From positions 28,596,664 to 28,660,663 of the forward strand of contig CM022679.1 in NCBI GenBank assembly GCA_012295275.1: a stretch of 64,000 nt of DNA, read 5' to 3'. Below the pieces are notes generated by a model that made no database searches, was not told where the DNA came from, and saw only the letters and a list, made by a program, of their open reading frames with translations. A program made the position numbers and the translations under genes. Positions 1 to 14,137 of this stretch are shown piece after piece. How positions within the stretch are numbered: position 1 is the first letter of the stretch; every line of letters starts with the position of its first letter. This stretch comes from Chrysomallon squamiferum. Taxonomy: Eukaryota; Mollusca; Gastropoda; Neomphalida; Peltospiridae.

Positions 1-3000
1 TGAGAGATCATCTATAGTAACCTGTGACAGAGTGTCCTGTGATACATGCACTTTACTTTTATTACTTGCTGCTGAACCTCCTGTGTGAAAACCCAAATGT
101 TTAGTGGGGGAAGGATTTTCAACTTTGCAAGCAACTGCATTTTCCTTCTTTAAAGAATATTTTTCTGGACTATTCAAATCATTGCTAGTGTCCTTGCTAC
201 ACAGAGAGATATTTCTACTGCTAGGATCTGGAGTACTTTGTTGATTAGATTTAAGAATGGTTTCTTCTTCCATCCCAAACCTTTCACATTTTTCATTGTT
301 TTTCTGAATTTTAGAAATTTCCTTATCATCAGAGTCTTCAAGTTTGTGTTTTTTGCAAGATGGTGCAATGCTGGCTCCTCTCTCACCGTCTGGGGAGTCT
401 GAGGTTTTTCTGTCATTGCCAGCACACACCGTATCCCCAAGAGATGCGTCCCGGCTAGGAAAAACTAAAAAAGGATTGCTATTTTTCTGAGAAGAATCTG
501 CACTTGATGTTCCTCCATCTACTCCTGAACCATCAAGAGGAATTTGTTTCAGATTTGCCACCACTGGTCTTTTTCTCTTAGGAAGAGGTGAATCAGTCGT
601 GCAGTCAGTGGTTGTGTCTCTCTTTCTGCTGTCAGAAGGCATAGCACATTCTTCAGACTCACTCACCACTGGTGATTTTGAGTGCTCCCTTTTTGGAGCA
701 ACTATGTCTGCAAACCACTCAGTCAAATCTGAAGATTTGCTTGAAGTCATCAGAGGCTGATTGGCATGTGGTATGCTGCCGTAGTAATGTGATGGCTGAA
801 TGGGTCTGTTTACTTGTGGATGTACACCAACACCTGGAGGCCTGTAGTAGACTGGTGGCATGGTGGACTGGAATAATCTTGAATGCCCAGAATACGCTGG
901 CGGAGGTGACTGTTGAGACAAATTAACTGATGAAGGAATATGAGGATAAGGAAGAAAATTCCTAACTGGAGAGTAACTAACACCAGGGTTCCTTGGCATC
1001 ATCTGAGGAATAACTAAATGCAGCTGACTTCTGTGTGGCATGATGTTGGGAAATTGTCCTGGAATACGTGGACCACACAATGGTCGAAAACCACCTACTG
1101 AAGCAGAAGATCCTGGAATCTTAACAGATGAAGTCATCCTTGATGAGACATGTCGTGTAAGAAAACTGTTGGACTGTAAATGACATGGTTGGACAGGAGG
1201 AAAATGCTGAGTGGGTAAATAGCTGGGTGTCTGTAGCAAACCTGTGCCTCCAGAGCTCGGAGCTCTAGGCAACCCCATGAAATGTAACCCTGATGAATGA
1301 GAATATGCTGACTGTTGTTGATAGACTGGAGTGTTCCACGTACTTGCATTAGTTGTAGCTGCAGCTTTGTCACTCTTCTGGTAAGGTGTTGTAGTTGCTC
1401 CTAACACTGGAATTGAATGACCACTTGTTTGATCACTTTCTGTAGAGACACTTGTCTTTTGATGACTTTCTGTACAGACACTTGTCTTTTGATGACTTTC
1501 TGAAGAGACACTTGTCTTTTGATGACTTTCTGTAGAGACACTTGTCTTCTGATGACTTTCTGTACAGACACTTGTCTTTTGATGACTTTCTGTAGAGACA
1601 TTTGTCTTTTGATGACTTTCTGTAGAGACACTTGTCTTTTGATGACTTTCTGTACAGACACTTGTCTTCTGATGACTTTCTGAAGAGACACTTGTCTTTT
1701 GATGATTTTCTGAAGAAACACTTGTCTGAAGTGACTCTTCTGTGCTAAAACTCTGGCTTTCCGATGTTTCTGTCTTATGTTTCTCTTTGATATCTGCAAT
1801 ACAAGAAATGTCTGTCTCCTGTTTAGTGTCTTCATCTTTTACCATTTCATCATTTGATTTGTTCAGTGAATACTTTTGACCCAGTGTGGAAATGTTCTGA
1901 ATTTTCTCCACATCTTCCTCACTTTTCTTTGTTTCAGTCTTCTTAAATTTGATGAGTAATATCTTTTTCTCCACTGTGGTGGGGAACTGAACTTGAGTGT
2001 GAGTTCCTATAATATCAATGTCATCAGTGTCTTCTGTCTTCAAACCAGGAACTTTTTTTTCAGTTTCACTCAATTTTCCTTGTTCTTTCACACTAACATC
2101 GCTCAGAGACTTACTTTTCACACAAGAACAAACTGACACTTCAGGTGATTTACAACTTATGTCATCCGTTTTTACTGAATAAATTACATTTCCTGCAATT
2201 TCTTTTTCAATTGGCTCTTTTTCTTTCTTTACTAAACAAATATCCTTGATATCATTTGTTACTTCTTTTTTGACAACATTCTCCTTGCTATGCTCCTCAC
2301 TTTCATTTTTCATAACATTATTTTCCACTGCTACTTCTTTCCTGTAACATTTATTTTCCTGTTCTAGTGAATGAACATCACCAAGTTGCACTGCCAATTC
2401 TTTCTTGACAATAACTTTTTCTTTCTGTGGTGGATAAACAATCTCAACTTGACTGTTTTCTTTACCCAAGGCGTTCTTAATTTCATCATTTACCTTTTTC
2501 TTTTCTTTTTCCTGTGTCAATGAGAACAAGTATTCAATATTCTTACTGTAATGAGTTCTTATATCCAGTGTAGACTGAACATCAACTAAATCTTGTTTAG
2601 GTTGAATATCAGCTGAATCAGATTTAGACTGGATTTTAGCAAGACCAAGTTTAGGCTGCATGTCACTGAGGTACAGATTAGACACACCATCATCAAAATC
2701 TTGTTTAGACTGGGTATCACCAAAGCTCTGTTCAGATATATTATCAAACCATGATTTAGACTGGGTATCATTAAAGCTCAACTTAGATATAATGTCATCA
2801 ACACTTGCTTTAAACTGGGCATCACCAAAGCTCTGTTTAGATATACTGTCACCTAAACCTGGAATAGTCTGGGTATCACCAAAGCTCTGTTTAGATATGC
2901 TCTCATCAAAACTTGACTTAAACTGTGTATCATCAAAGCTCTGTTTAGATATACTGTCATCTAAACCTGGAATAGACTGGGTAACACAAAAGCTCTGTTT

Positions 3001-4503
3001 AGATATGCTTTCATCAAAACTTGATTTAGACTGTGTATCCCCAAAGCTCTGTTTAGATATACTGTCATCTAAACCTGGAAGAGATCGGTTATCATCAAAG
3101 CTCTGTTTATTAAACCATGATTTAGATTGGGTATCACCAAAACTCAGTTTAGATATAATGTCATCAAAGCTTGATTTAATCTGGGTATCATCAAAGCTCT
3201 GTTTAGATATACTGTCATCTAAACCTGGAATAGACTGAGTATTACCAAAGTTCTGTTTAAATATACTGTCATCTAAACCTGGAATAGACTGGGTAACATC
3301 AAAGCTCTGTTTAGATATACTGTCACCAAAACCTAGTTTAGACTGGGTATCACCAAAGCTCTGTTTAGATATACTGTCATCTAGACCTTGTTCATACTGG
3401 GTATCACCAAAGCTCGGTTTAGATATACTGTCATCTAAATCTTGTTCAGACTGGATATCACCAAAGCTCTGATTAGATATACTGTCATCTAAACCTGGAA
3501 TAGACTGGGTATCACCAAAGCTCTGTTTAGATATACTGTCATCAAACCCTTTTTCAGGCTGGGCATCACCAAAGCTCTGTTCAGACAGCATGTTATTTAA
3601 ACCTGGAATAGACTGGGTATTACCAAAGCTCTGTTTAGATATACTCTCATCAAGAGCTTGTTTGGGCTGGGTATCATCAAAGCTCTGTTTAGATAGCATG
3701 TTATCTAAACCAGGGATAGACTGGGTATTACCAGAGCTCTGCTCAGATATACTGTCATCTAAACCTGGAATAGACTGGGTTTCAACAAAGCTCTGTTTAG
3801 ATATACTGTTATTTGTTATGTGAGATATATTACTATCAAACCATGATTTAGACTGGGAATCACCAAAGCTCTCTTTAAATATACTACCAACAAAATATGA
3901 TTTTGACCGAGTATCATCTAAACTCTGTTTAGATATGCTGTCGTCTAAACATTGTTTAGACTGGGCATCACCAAAACTCTGTTTAGATATACTGTCATCT
4001 AAACCTTTTTTAGACTGGGTATCACCAAAGCTCTGTTTTGATATATTATCATCAATATCTGATTTTATCTGGTTATCCGAAATGTCCTGTTTAAATATAT
4101 TATCATCAAAGAATGGTTTAGACTGGGTATCACCAAAGCCCTGTTTAGATATATTGTGACCTAAATCTTTGTTAGACTGGGTATCACCAAAGCTCTGTTT
4201 AGAAATATTGTCATCTGCACCTGGAATAGACTGGGTATCACCAAAATTCTGTTTAGATATACTGTCATCAAAACCTTGTTTATACTGGGTTTCACCAGAG
4301 CACAACTTAAATGTACTTTCCACTATTTTCTGGCTTAAATGTGTTCTCTTTTGTTTAGATTTTTTACTACCTTTTCTAGACTGTTCAGTTGCTTTATTCA
4401 CTTTTCTAGATTTTTTCACAGGTCTGGTGGTCACTCGTTTGGTCATCTGTGTGCCACTGACCGCAGCGTGACACATCTTACAGTCAGACATCTTGTCAAG
4501 TGC
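1..4503 (-). CDS. TASOR: TASOR-like giant exon 3, open to the window edge
   Basis: Acceptor TTTTTCAG at 4504. The frame A-L-D-K-M-S-D-C-K-M-C shows no TTA/CTA/TCA triplet on the plus strand in the stretches checked, so it stays open for about 1,501 codons and continues past position 1. It starts with a Cys/Lys-rich segment and holds an 18-residue repeat of about 30 copies (2640-4340). Next come a Lys/Glu-rich stretch and a 10-residue repeat of about 10 copies (1429-1730). A proline/tyrosine-rich segment follows (RNFLPYPHIPSS, MPPVYYRPPG), then SDLTEWFADIVAPKREHSKS and an NLS-like PLPKRKRP. The stop codon and 3' UTR are not in the window. Confidence 0.8.
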
Positions 4504-7500
4504 CTGAAAAATAGAAACATCAGCAATTAATAAATTACAAGTTCTACCTTTTCAACAAAGTTTTTAAGATGCATATCTGATATTTCATTCTCTGCTGTAT
4601 GGGAGGAAACATATTAAAATGCTTCTTGTTTCAAAGAGATAATAATATCAATGAAGTGACAACAGTGATTTCTTGTTTTGTAATACAAAAAAGAAATAAT
4701 TCATCTGACTTCTGTAACTGTTAATACTAAAATGTGCAATTAAACAAGAACTCATTTCTATGAAGTCACAATTCAGCTTTCTCTTACATATTAACTCACC
4801 GTTACAAAATCCACCAGACATACTTTTGGCCAATTTTTATTCACTTTCTCCAGCCTTTTCAGATTGTGAGAACTTTTCCTGGTCTTGGTAATACCTGTAA
4901 CAGACTGTAATCTTTGAGCTGAGGATCGTCGCTTGGTCACTGGTTTAGCTGTTTTGTCTCTCACTTTGACAGCTGCCAGTGAACTGAGACAAGTCTTGTG
5001 TAAAACACTCACTGCACCCCTCTCCTCATGTGCAGTGTAGGTGACTATCTGATCACTGTATCCTGTAAGGTATGGTTCATCCTGAACTGGTGTTCCTTGT
5101 CTTGAAGGGTGGTCACTCTCATCTGATTTATCGGCAGCTTCTGGGATAACAAGTCTACCTGACTGATTATGTTCATTAAATCTACCAGAAGATTCTGCAA
5201 GACCAGATACACAGATGGTATCTCCTCTGTCCATCATAAATGGTCTCTCAATGGGTGTAAAATGTTTGCTGGATGAAGTTTCTGATTTGTCTTTCAGAAA
5301 GAGGTGAGAGGAGAAAGCTAAATTGCTTTGACTGATGACATTCAGTGGTGCATGACTAACATCAGCAGGTGATGTTAAATTGCCAATGTCACCAGCAGCA
5401 GTGTCATCTAGAGGTTTCTCATCTATGAGAGGAGTCGAGGATCTCATGCTCTGTGTGTCAGATTCCACAACCTTTTCATCCTGGACTGGAGTGTTCTGTT
5501 GAGATCTGATGTCAGGGCTGTCAGTGCCATCAGGTATTGTCTCCTGAAACTGGTGAGGCATGTCAAAGCTGAAGTCAGTGTAGTCTATCTCCATCTCAAA
5601 GTCATCATTGGCAAAGTGAGACCACTGACTCTGGAAGTAATCAGACTTCACATGAGATCCAGACAGGTAAGAAGTTCGTCTGTGCTCCTTATTTTCCACG
5701 TCAGTAGAACTCACACTCTCACTCTGATTTTCACCTTTCCTCTTAGAGTCATCATTAACTCCAGATGATTGACTCTCATAATTTATCTTGTACTCCTTAT
5801 TATTCTCTCCAACTTTATACAGTTTAGTATCATCTTTTGAATCACTTTCATCAATTACCTTATTCTGTTTAAATTCATGAGATGAATCATTTTCATCAAT
5901 CACCTTGTTCTGTTTAAAATGATTAGATGAATCATTTTCATCAATCACCAAAGACTGTTTAAAATCATTAGATGAATCATTTCCATCAATCATCTTGTTC
6001 TGATTAAAATGATTAGATGAATCATTTTCATCAATCACCAAAGACTGTATAAAATCATTAGATGAATCATTTTCATCAATCATCTTGTTCTGTTTAAAAT
6101 CATTAGATGAATCGTTTTCTTCAATCACCAAAGACTGTTTAAAATCATTAGATGAATCATTTTCATCAGTTATTTCACACTCTGTTATGTTATCACAACT
6201 CTGGTTTTCATCAAACATTAGGTGCTTAACATCAGCATTAAATTCATTTTCTTCAGTTATTATAGATACTTTAATCTCAGTATATGATTGCATTTCATCA
6301 TTAATCTTAAAATCAGTAGACGATTGGGTTTCTAGATTCATCTCATATTGTTTCACATCACTAGATGATCGGGTTTCTGCAGTTATCTTTGCCTCTTCAA
6401 TAGATGATTGGATTTCTTCAGTTATCTTTGCCTCTTCAATAGGTGATGGGGTATCTTCAGTTATCTTTGCTTCTTCAATAGATGATTGGATTTCTTCAGT
6501 TACCTTTGCTTCTTCAATAGATGATTGGGTTTCTTCAGTTACCTTTGATTCTTCAATAGATGATTGGGTATCTTCATTTATTTTTGATTCTTCAATAGAT
6601 GATTGGGTATCTTCAGTTATCTTTGCTTCTTCAATAGATGATTGGGTATCTTCAGTTACCTGTGCTTCTTCAATAGATGATTGGGTATCTTCGGTTATTT
6701 TTGATTCTTCAATAGATGATTGGGTATCTTCAGTTATCTTTTCTTCTTCAATAAATGATTGGGTATCTTCAATTATCTTTGCTTGTTCAACAGATGATTG
6801 GGTATCTTGAGTTATCTTTTCTTCTTCAATTGATGATTGGGTTTCTTCAGTTATCCTTAAATCCTCAGCAGATGATTTAGTTTCGTCAGTCACACTGGGA
6901 CTGTTTATGTCACTAGAACACTCAGCTTCGTGAACCACACAGGACTCTTTGGTGTCACCTGACTGTTTCACACCAGCCTCCTCACAGTGGGATATCATGC
7001 TAGTTACACTGCAAGACTGGTCTTCATCCATTTTCTTCTTTTCTTTCACACCATCAGAACTCTGATTTTCAGAAATCATCCTGAATTCTGTAGTATTAGT
7101 GAAACACTGACTGTCACCAAACATTGTGGATTCTCTAATACTGCTAGACGTCTGGTTGTCATCAACCATCTTCAATTCATGACTAGAATACTCACTGGCA
7201 ATATCAACATTTTCTTTGATGCTGGTTTCTATGACAACAGGGATGCGAGAGAAAGGTTTGCTGTCTGCTGGTGGTTCAGGCATGCTGTTTGTTGCTTCAC
7301 TTGTTGATTTTTGCTGCTCAGTAATCCACACATCACCACCAGCTTCCACTTCCTGTTCTCTGTTAGTTCTAGAATTTTCTCTTTCTGGCACGGTGCTGTC
7401 TTCAGCAGACCGTGGCTGGGTTTGTCCAGTCTTAGAAACTTCCTGAGACGACCACAGGGCAGCCAGGGCTGCCACAGCTCCAGACACACCCCCTGACTGC

Positions 7501-10500
7501 TCCTCTTTCTTCTCTAGCAGTGGTAACGACACATTTCGCAATTCTGCTGAAATACAACTCTTCACATTCTGAAAAGACAAAAAGAAAAGTACAGAAAAAG
7601 CAAAAAAATATATTAACTATATTAAGTATTTTATGCCTATCAATTATTATTATTATTATTATTATTTGCTATAAAACACAACTAACATTTTCCCATGGAA
7701 ACCTGTGTAACATTATTTATGTCAAATCACTACTCACCACTTCTCTGCTGTCTTCAACACAGCCCTCTGACTTTGATTTGTCTGTTTGCAGATCACAGTT
7801 TGTGGAAATGTCTTCACTTTGTCTGCCCAGCTCCTCAAACTCAGCAGTTAGGTTTCTGCCTTTCACATGGGTTGATTCTGCTAGAAGTTTTCTAGGAGTA
7901 TAGTCTGCCTCCTTACTCAGTTGTCCCCCTTGTACAACAGTTTTAGGGCCCAACCACATTCCTAAATCAGGCGACATATCACCCATCTCCAGTTTTCTTT
8001 CAGTCGATTCTGCCTTATAGCTGTAATTATAAATAATCAAATACATGAAAATTTATTTAGTATCTTCAAAGTGCTGACAATTTTGTTGGGTGTCAAACAA
8101 GAAATGAACAGACAGTCAAAATCAATGAAATTAAAATGATAATGATGATGATAATAATAAAACAGCATAAAGAGCTTAACACTGCAAAGATTCTGTCTTT
8201 GAAAAGAAATATTTCAACTGAGAAAACAGAACATCAAAACAAAAAAATAATAACAATAAAACATAAATAAATAAATAAATAATATTAATAATAATAAAAG
8301 AAAATACAAATAAGAAAGTAAATAAATAAATCATGTTATATATTTCAGTTTATTAGTTTTCACACGTTTATCAGTTTTCACAAAATGTCAAATAATGACT
8401 AACTCAACAATAAACTCTGCTGTAAATCTGAGATGTACTGAGTTAGTTAATATGTGCTACAAACAGATGAATTATGATTCTAGTTATTACAATTTTCACA
8501 CTGACAGAATCTACTCTATCATGATGACATGACAAGGAAAAAATTGGAGAAACATAGGTTTCATAATACTGTTCTATCTGAATGGTTTTAACCTTATTTT
8601 GTTGATATGTACTTGTGAGAGTACTTGGGAAACATTACTGATTAATGTAATATGAAAAGTATGAGACTGGAAATTCCAAACTAAACAGTGATAAAATGTT
8701 CACCTCTGATTGTCATCATCATGCTCTGTAACTATTAGTCTTCCATCACTGAAACTTTTCCTTGGACTGGTTTCAGCTCTGGTATAGCTGTCATGAATAC
8801 TTGCTTCAGATCTGCTTGATCTGGGACTGAAGCTTCTTCTGCTTCTGCTGCCTGTGTCATCCACCCTGTGTGTGTTCTGTTTCCACATACATCTCATGTC
8901 AACATCCCCATACGCATTAACACTCTGTTCATACTTAGACCACATGCTGCTGCTGCTGCTGCTGCTTCTTGGACTGGGTGCCTTTTGTGGTCTCCTGGGA
9001 CTTGTCTGATTTGAGTGTCTCTGCTGTTGATGTTTGTCATGTCTGACAAGAGCTCGCCAGCCAGTCTGATCATCATCATCCTCATCACCTGCTTCTGGAC
9101 TGACAGAGTAGGATGCGAGTTCAGCATCACCAGCTGCTTCCTCATAACCCATGTGATACGTTGTCCATTGTTTTGATCTGTGGTCGATACCCACGTCCAT
9201 TCTTTGAGTGTCTGAATCACTGTGCTGAAATGCTGCTTCTCTTTGCATTCTCATGTCAACATCCAAGTCTGACTTTACAGGTGACTTCTGGATGTGTGAT
9301 GAACTCACTGAACTTGCTATTGGAAATTTGTACTTCTGAAGAATATCCTGTATGTTGCCCATTGCCTGCAGTTTGGACAATAGATCTTGAACTGAAACTG
9401 GAGGAAGCTGCTGTTGTTGCTGCTGTTGCTGTTGTGGTAGGGGCATAGTTGTATTTTCTGCAAATTCTGTAGTTCTGTAAATATCAGGTGCACCAGACTG
9501 AGGTGGATTTATTATATTTTCTTGTCCTGAATCGGAAACAATTTTTGTTCCCTGCTGATTCTGTAGATGAGAACTCTGAGAGAGGCCAGTCTGTGTGTGA
9601 GGAGAGTAGGTGTATGAACTGACTGGAGAGGAATACACAACCTGACTCACAGTCGAGGGAGAGCTGTAGCCTGAGTATCCAGCTTTTCTGACTGACTGAT
9701 AATCACTTCTCAACAAGCCAATGTTAGACTTCCCACTGATTATATCACGTACTGCGTCTGGATCTTCCTTCACTGGTGATGTGGTGTAACTGGCAATCCC
9801 TTCATTCTTCACCAGAGAACTTGTGGAATAACTGGCTATAACATGAGGGATCTCAGCTACATGTGGGGTATACAAGCAACTTTCAAATGTCTTATCAGGA
9901 CCTGCACATTCAGCATGAACTGTGCTTTCTGTATCAGTTTGTGTTTCTGTCACACTGCAGTCTTTTACTGGATCAGTTTTAGATGATGTTTCATGTGTTT
10001 TTTTGGCTACAGAAATTCTACTGGAGTAGTCTTTTAAAGATATTTTCTTCTTTCCTGGTCTAACGGACTGCGGAGGACTAGGATCTAAGTTTTCAGTGTT
10101 ACTAGAATCTGTTCTATCTTCAGATTCTTCTGTTTTAGCTGTCACTTGTTTATCCAAAGCACACAAAGCTGATTGTTTGTTTTCACTTAAAGCTTCAATA
10201 CTTTCATTGAGATCTTTGATATCTGCCTCACTGCTTAGTCCAGGAACATCAGGTATCTTCTCCTTAAGTTTTGGTTCTTGTACACCTGATGTTTGAGAAT
10301 CTGCTCTCTGACCTAGAGAAATGTTACTGTGAGATGCATAAGCATCAGAAACAACCAGTCCAGAGTTAAACCCTGTCTCAGTAAATGTCTGCTGTTGTTG
10401 TTGCTGTTTCTGACTGTGTTCTACTGCTTTACTCCACAGTACATTAACTGTCCTGATCATTGTCTGGATTTCTGGACTTAAAATCCTTGCCTCTGTTTCT

Positions 10501-13500
10501 AGGTTTGAATCTCCTTCAGCTGGAATCCTACTCAGTTCCTGAATCTGCTGGCTTGTGATGATTCCTCGCCTGGCTGGTATGTGTGCAGTGTCTCTCCACA
10601 CTGGAGGCATCACCCCAGCAGTCATAGGCATCCCAGGAATGGGTGGACGAGGAAATATAAAATGTGGATAAGGGATGGGCAAGCCAGTTACAATGTTTTG
10701 TTCATCGCTGTTCTCTCGTCTGGGAGTCTCTGAACTCATTCTTCTCATGTCAACTCCAGCAGTGACTTCAGAATCAGCTCTCTGATTCCCATCTGCAGAA
10801 ACACTTTTCCTTGCCACTCTTGAACTCCATGTAGGAAGGGAAGTAACTTCAGCTTCAGTTCGCCAAGACTCTCCGAATCTGTCGTAGGAAGATCGAGGTC
10901 TTGATGTAGATTTAAGTCCTGAAAGATTTTTCTTTAAGTCCACCAAGGCATAAGGTAAACAATGGCGTGGTCGGTCTGAGGGCAAAGCTTCATCAGTGTA
11001 CTCAAACAGATAAATCTTAAAACAAAATAAAAAAATTATACTTAGTATATAAAACACACCTCAGTTTTGGTGATTATGTTATATAAAACAATGCTCATAA
11101 AAAATTATTATTATTAATGTCCAAAAACTTTAGCCCTTTTTTGTTTATTTTTTAATTTTGGGCAAAAATAAAACAGAAATAAACAGATACTGGGATACAG
11201 AGATAGAGGCAAAAAAAAAAACACACAAAACAACAGTAACAGAGACAAAGAGAGAAACATAATTTACTAATAAAAGTATATAGTTTCCTGATATTTAGAA
11301 ATAATATAGTTTACTGATTCTTAGAAATAATATATACTTTACTGATATTTATAAAAGGTATGATTTACTGATATTTGTAAAAGATATAATTTAGTGATAT
11401 TTATAAAAGGTCTAGTTTACTGATATTTTGATAAAACATGATTTACTATAGTTGTAAAAGATATAGTTTAATGATATTTATAAAAGGTATAATTTACTGA
11501 TATTTGTAAAAGATATAGTTTAGTGATATTTAGAAAAGATATATATTTACCTGTGATCGAAGTATCTGTGTGGTAGGTGTGTCACTGGGTTGGGCAGGTA
11601 TGGCTGAAATGTGGGAGTCAAAGTTGGGAGTAGGTTCAACCTTGCAGTCTTGACTTGCAACTGGCATTGCTTTACACCGGCCAAGTGTCACCTGAAATAT
11701 ATCTTTTAACTTGATAAAGTCTTAAAACACACACAAAAAAATATATATATAAAGCAATAAACAAAATAACTAACTGGTCAGATCTTATCCTAGTTCCATT
11801 TATTTATTTATTTAAAAAAGTGTATTTGATCTGGACATACAAGTAATAAAAAAATGTAAACATGTTTTTAACACAGATTTAGCTATACAAGCTGTTAAGG
11901 ACAGAAGAGAAGAAACTGACTGGACACACTATTTAGAAACTACAGAATCAGATTTTTGAAAAGATTCAGATAGGATTCAGATAGGATCCTGATGAGAAAG
12001 AAAGAAATTACTGTTTTCCAAGCTAATTTACTCTTTTAATGAAAAAGTATATAAGTCTCTGGTTTGTGCTGCCCTGTCAACACTGACCTTGAAAACACAG
12101 ATACAAGTTTTTGCTTCATCGCGACCATCAGCAACTCGGAGTTGTACATCAGGGTGTCGACAGATGTAGACTCCAGACTTGCCATCACCTGTAAGAAAAC
12201 ATTTATCTCTGATTGGTTAAATGTTTCAAACTGTCTGTTGATTGGTCCAAACATTTCTTGCCAGATTATTTTATACTTTAAAACTTCATATAACATAATA
12301 TCAAAATCATATTTCATACATCTTTGTATAAAAGAACATCAGCAATTATCTTCTTTTTTGGAAAAAAAATTTAATCTTTCATTGTGAGGAGTGTTTGGAC
12401 TTGGTGTTTTTGTTTCTTACTGGTGTGAAGAACACACTCAGGCTCTGCTGTTTATCTAAAACAAACAACAACTGCAGGTGTCTTCTTCAGAACTGACAGC
12501 AATGTAATGACATTATCCTACTTAGATTCACAATGACTAGCTTCTGTATTGATAGAAAACAACTAGATATTCTTATTTATTTATTCAGTGTTCTTAAACA
12601 AACAAAAATTAACAATAAAAAAAAATAAAAAAAATGAATAAAAAAATAATAATAATAATAATAAAAAAATAAAAATAAAAAAATAAAAAATAAAAAAAAT
12701 AAAAAAAATAAATAAATAAATAAACCAAATGGAAAATAAATACATCTACTTTAAAACATTTGAATTACTGGCTTCATAAGGTATGTGAAATGTTTACTTT
12801 ATTATGATTTTGTTATTACTCTTCTTCTTTTCTATTGATTTTTTTTCTTTGAAAGTACTTCCTCTATGATAATAATAAAAAAAAAAAAATTAAAAAAAAT
12901 TGTCAATTAAAAAATAAAATAAAACAAATAAACAAATAAAATAAAATCAAAATAGTAGAGAAAAAAAAACCCACTTAATAATAACAATAACGTTTCATGT
13001 TTTAGTTCTGCTCAATTTATGAATGCAGTATTGAGTAATCTCCCCTATCATCTCCATCAGGAAATTCACACAAGATGGCTCTGTTTTATGTAAATACCTG
13101 AGATACATTGTTAAGAGATATCCGTTGTCAGTGTCCTAAATTTCTACAGAGCACCAGTTATTCAATGAGAACGACTGACAGCAAAGTACAAACTACACTC
13201 AGTATCAGTGACTGGAAACATACTGGTTTATTTACAGATAACTGAGGGTTGTTTGTGGTTACAGCTGTTGAACTTGGGAGTTACTCTGACCTCATTACAC
13301 AGAACACAGTGTTTATAGTGTACTGCAGCTAACCACAACTAGTGAGTAATCACTGTGAATAGTAATTACACATTTCTATGTACATTGTCTGTTTTTATAC
13401 AAACATGTTAAAATTCATGACGATTATTTTATTATGATAAGCTCTTTCTGTGTTATAAATCTGTTTAAGTTATTATAACATACATCATGTTGCAGGTATC

Positions 13501-14101
13501 ATTGTTATAATGTATGAATTTGTGGTGTGTTATATATAATAAGTATATATATTATTAGTGTGCCTATGCACATGCAAGAATGTATATTTTGTGATGTATG
13601 TACATCTGTATTTATGTGTGTGTATTTGTATTGTGTATGTATATATGTCTGCATGTTACTGTGTGAATATACATCATTGTATACATACAATATATGTGTG
13701 TATGGTGTGCATTATCTCAGTAGTAACATTTAGTGTTAACTTTTCAGAGATGTGATGAAGTCTGAGACTAACAAACACTAGTCACAATGGCCGACTGTGA
13801 CTGTGCTGGTTGTGACAACTGCTGTGATTGTGACAACTGCTGTGACTGTGACAACTGCTGTGACTCCAGTGATAAGCCACTGACCTGTATGCTGTGTTGT
13901 GGTATGTGTTTCTCTAGTACCGGTGTCAGTGCTGCTGAAGATGTAGATGCTGCTTGTAGCAAACAGAAATTGAAAGATGGACCAGCCGGTGTGATAAAAG
14001 AGACAGACATTCTGCCTGTGTTACAGCAACCCAGTCCAACACACAACCCCATCACACCATCCACTTAGTGTTAGATAACACCACAGTGCAAAGACGTGGC
14101 T

Positions 14102-14137
<36 letters not shown>

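Noticed and set aside
2660-4530. Plus-strand ORFs up to 192 codons with 'LDWVSPKLCLDILSSKPGI' repeats
   Set aside because: They are antisense to the 18-residue coding repeat. A 54-bp period keeps every frame open if one unit is open.
6085-6810. Plus-strand 241-codon ORF with 'SSIDDWVSSVIFA' repeats
   Set aside because: Antisense shadow of the 13-residue repeat of the TASOR-like exon.
7520-7903. 127-codon plus-strand ORF
   Set aside because: Antisense to the intron and exon 7 of the TASOR-like gene, crossing an ATT run.
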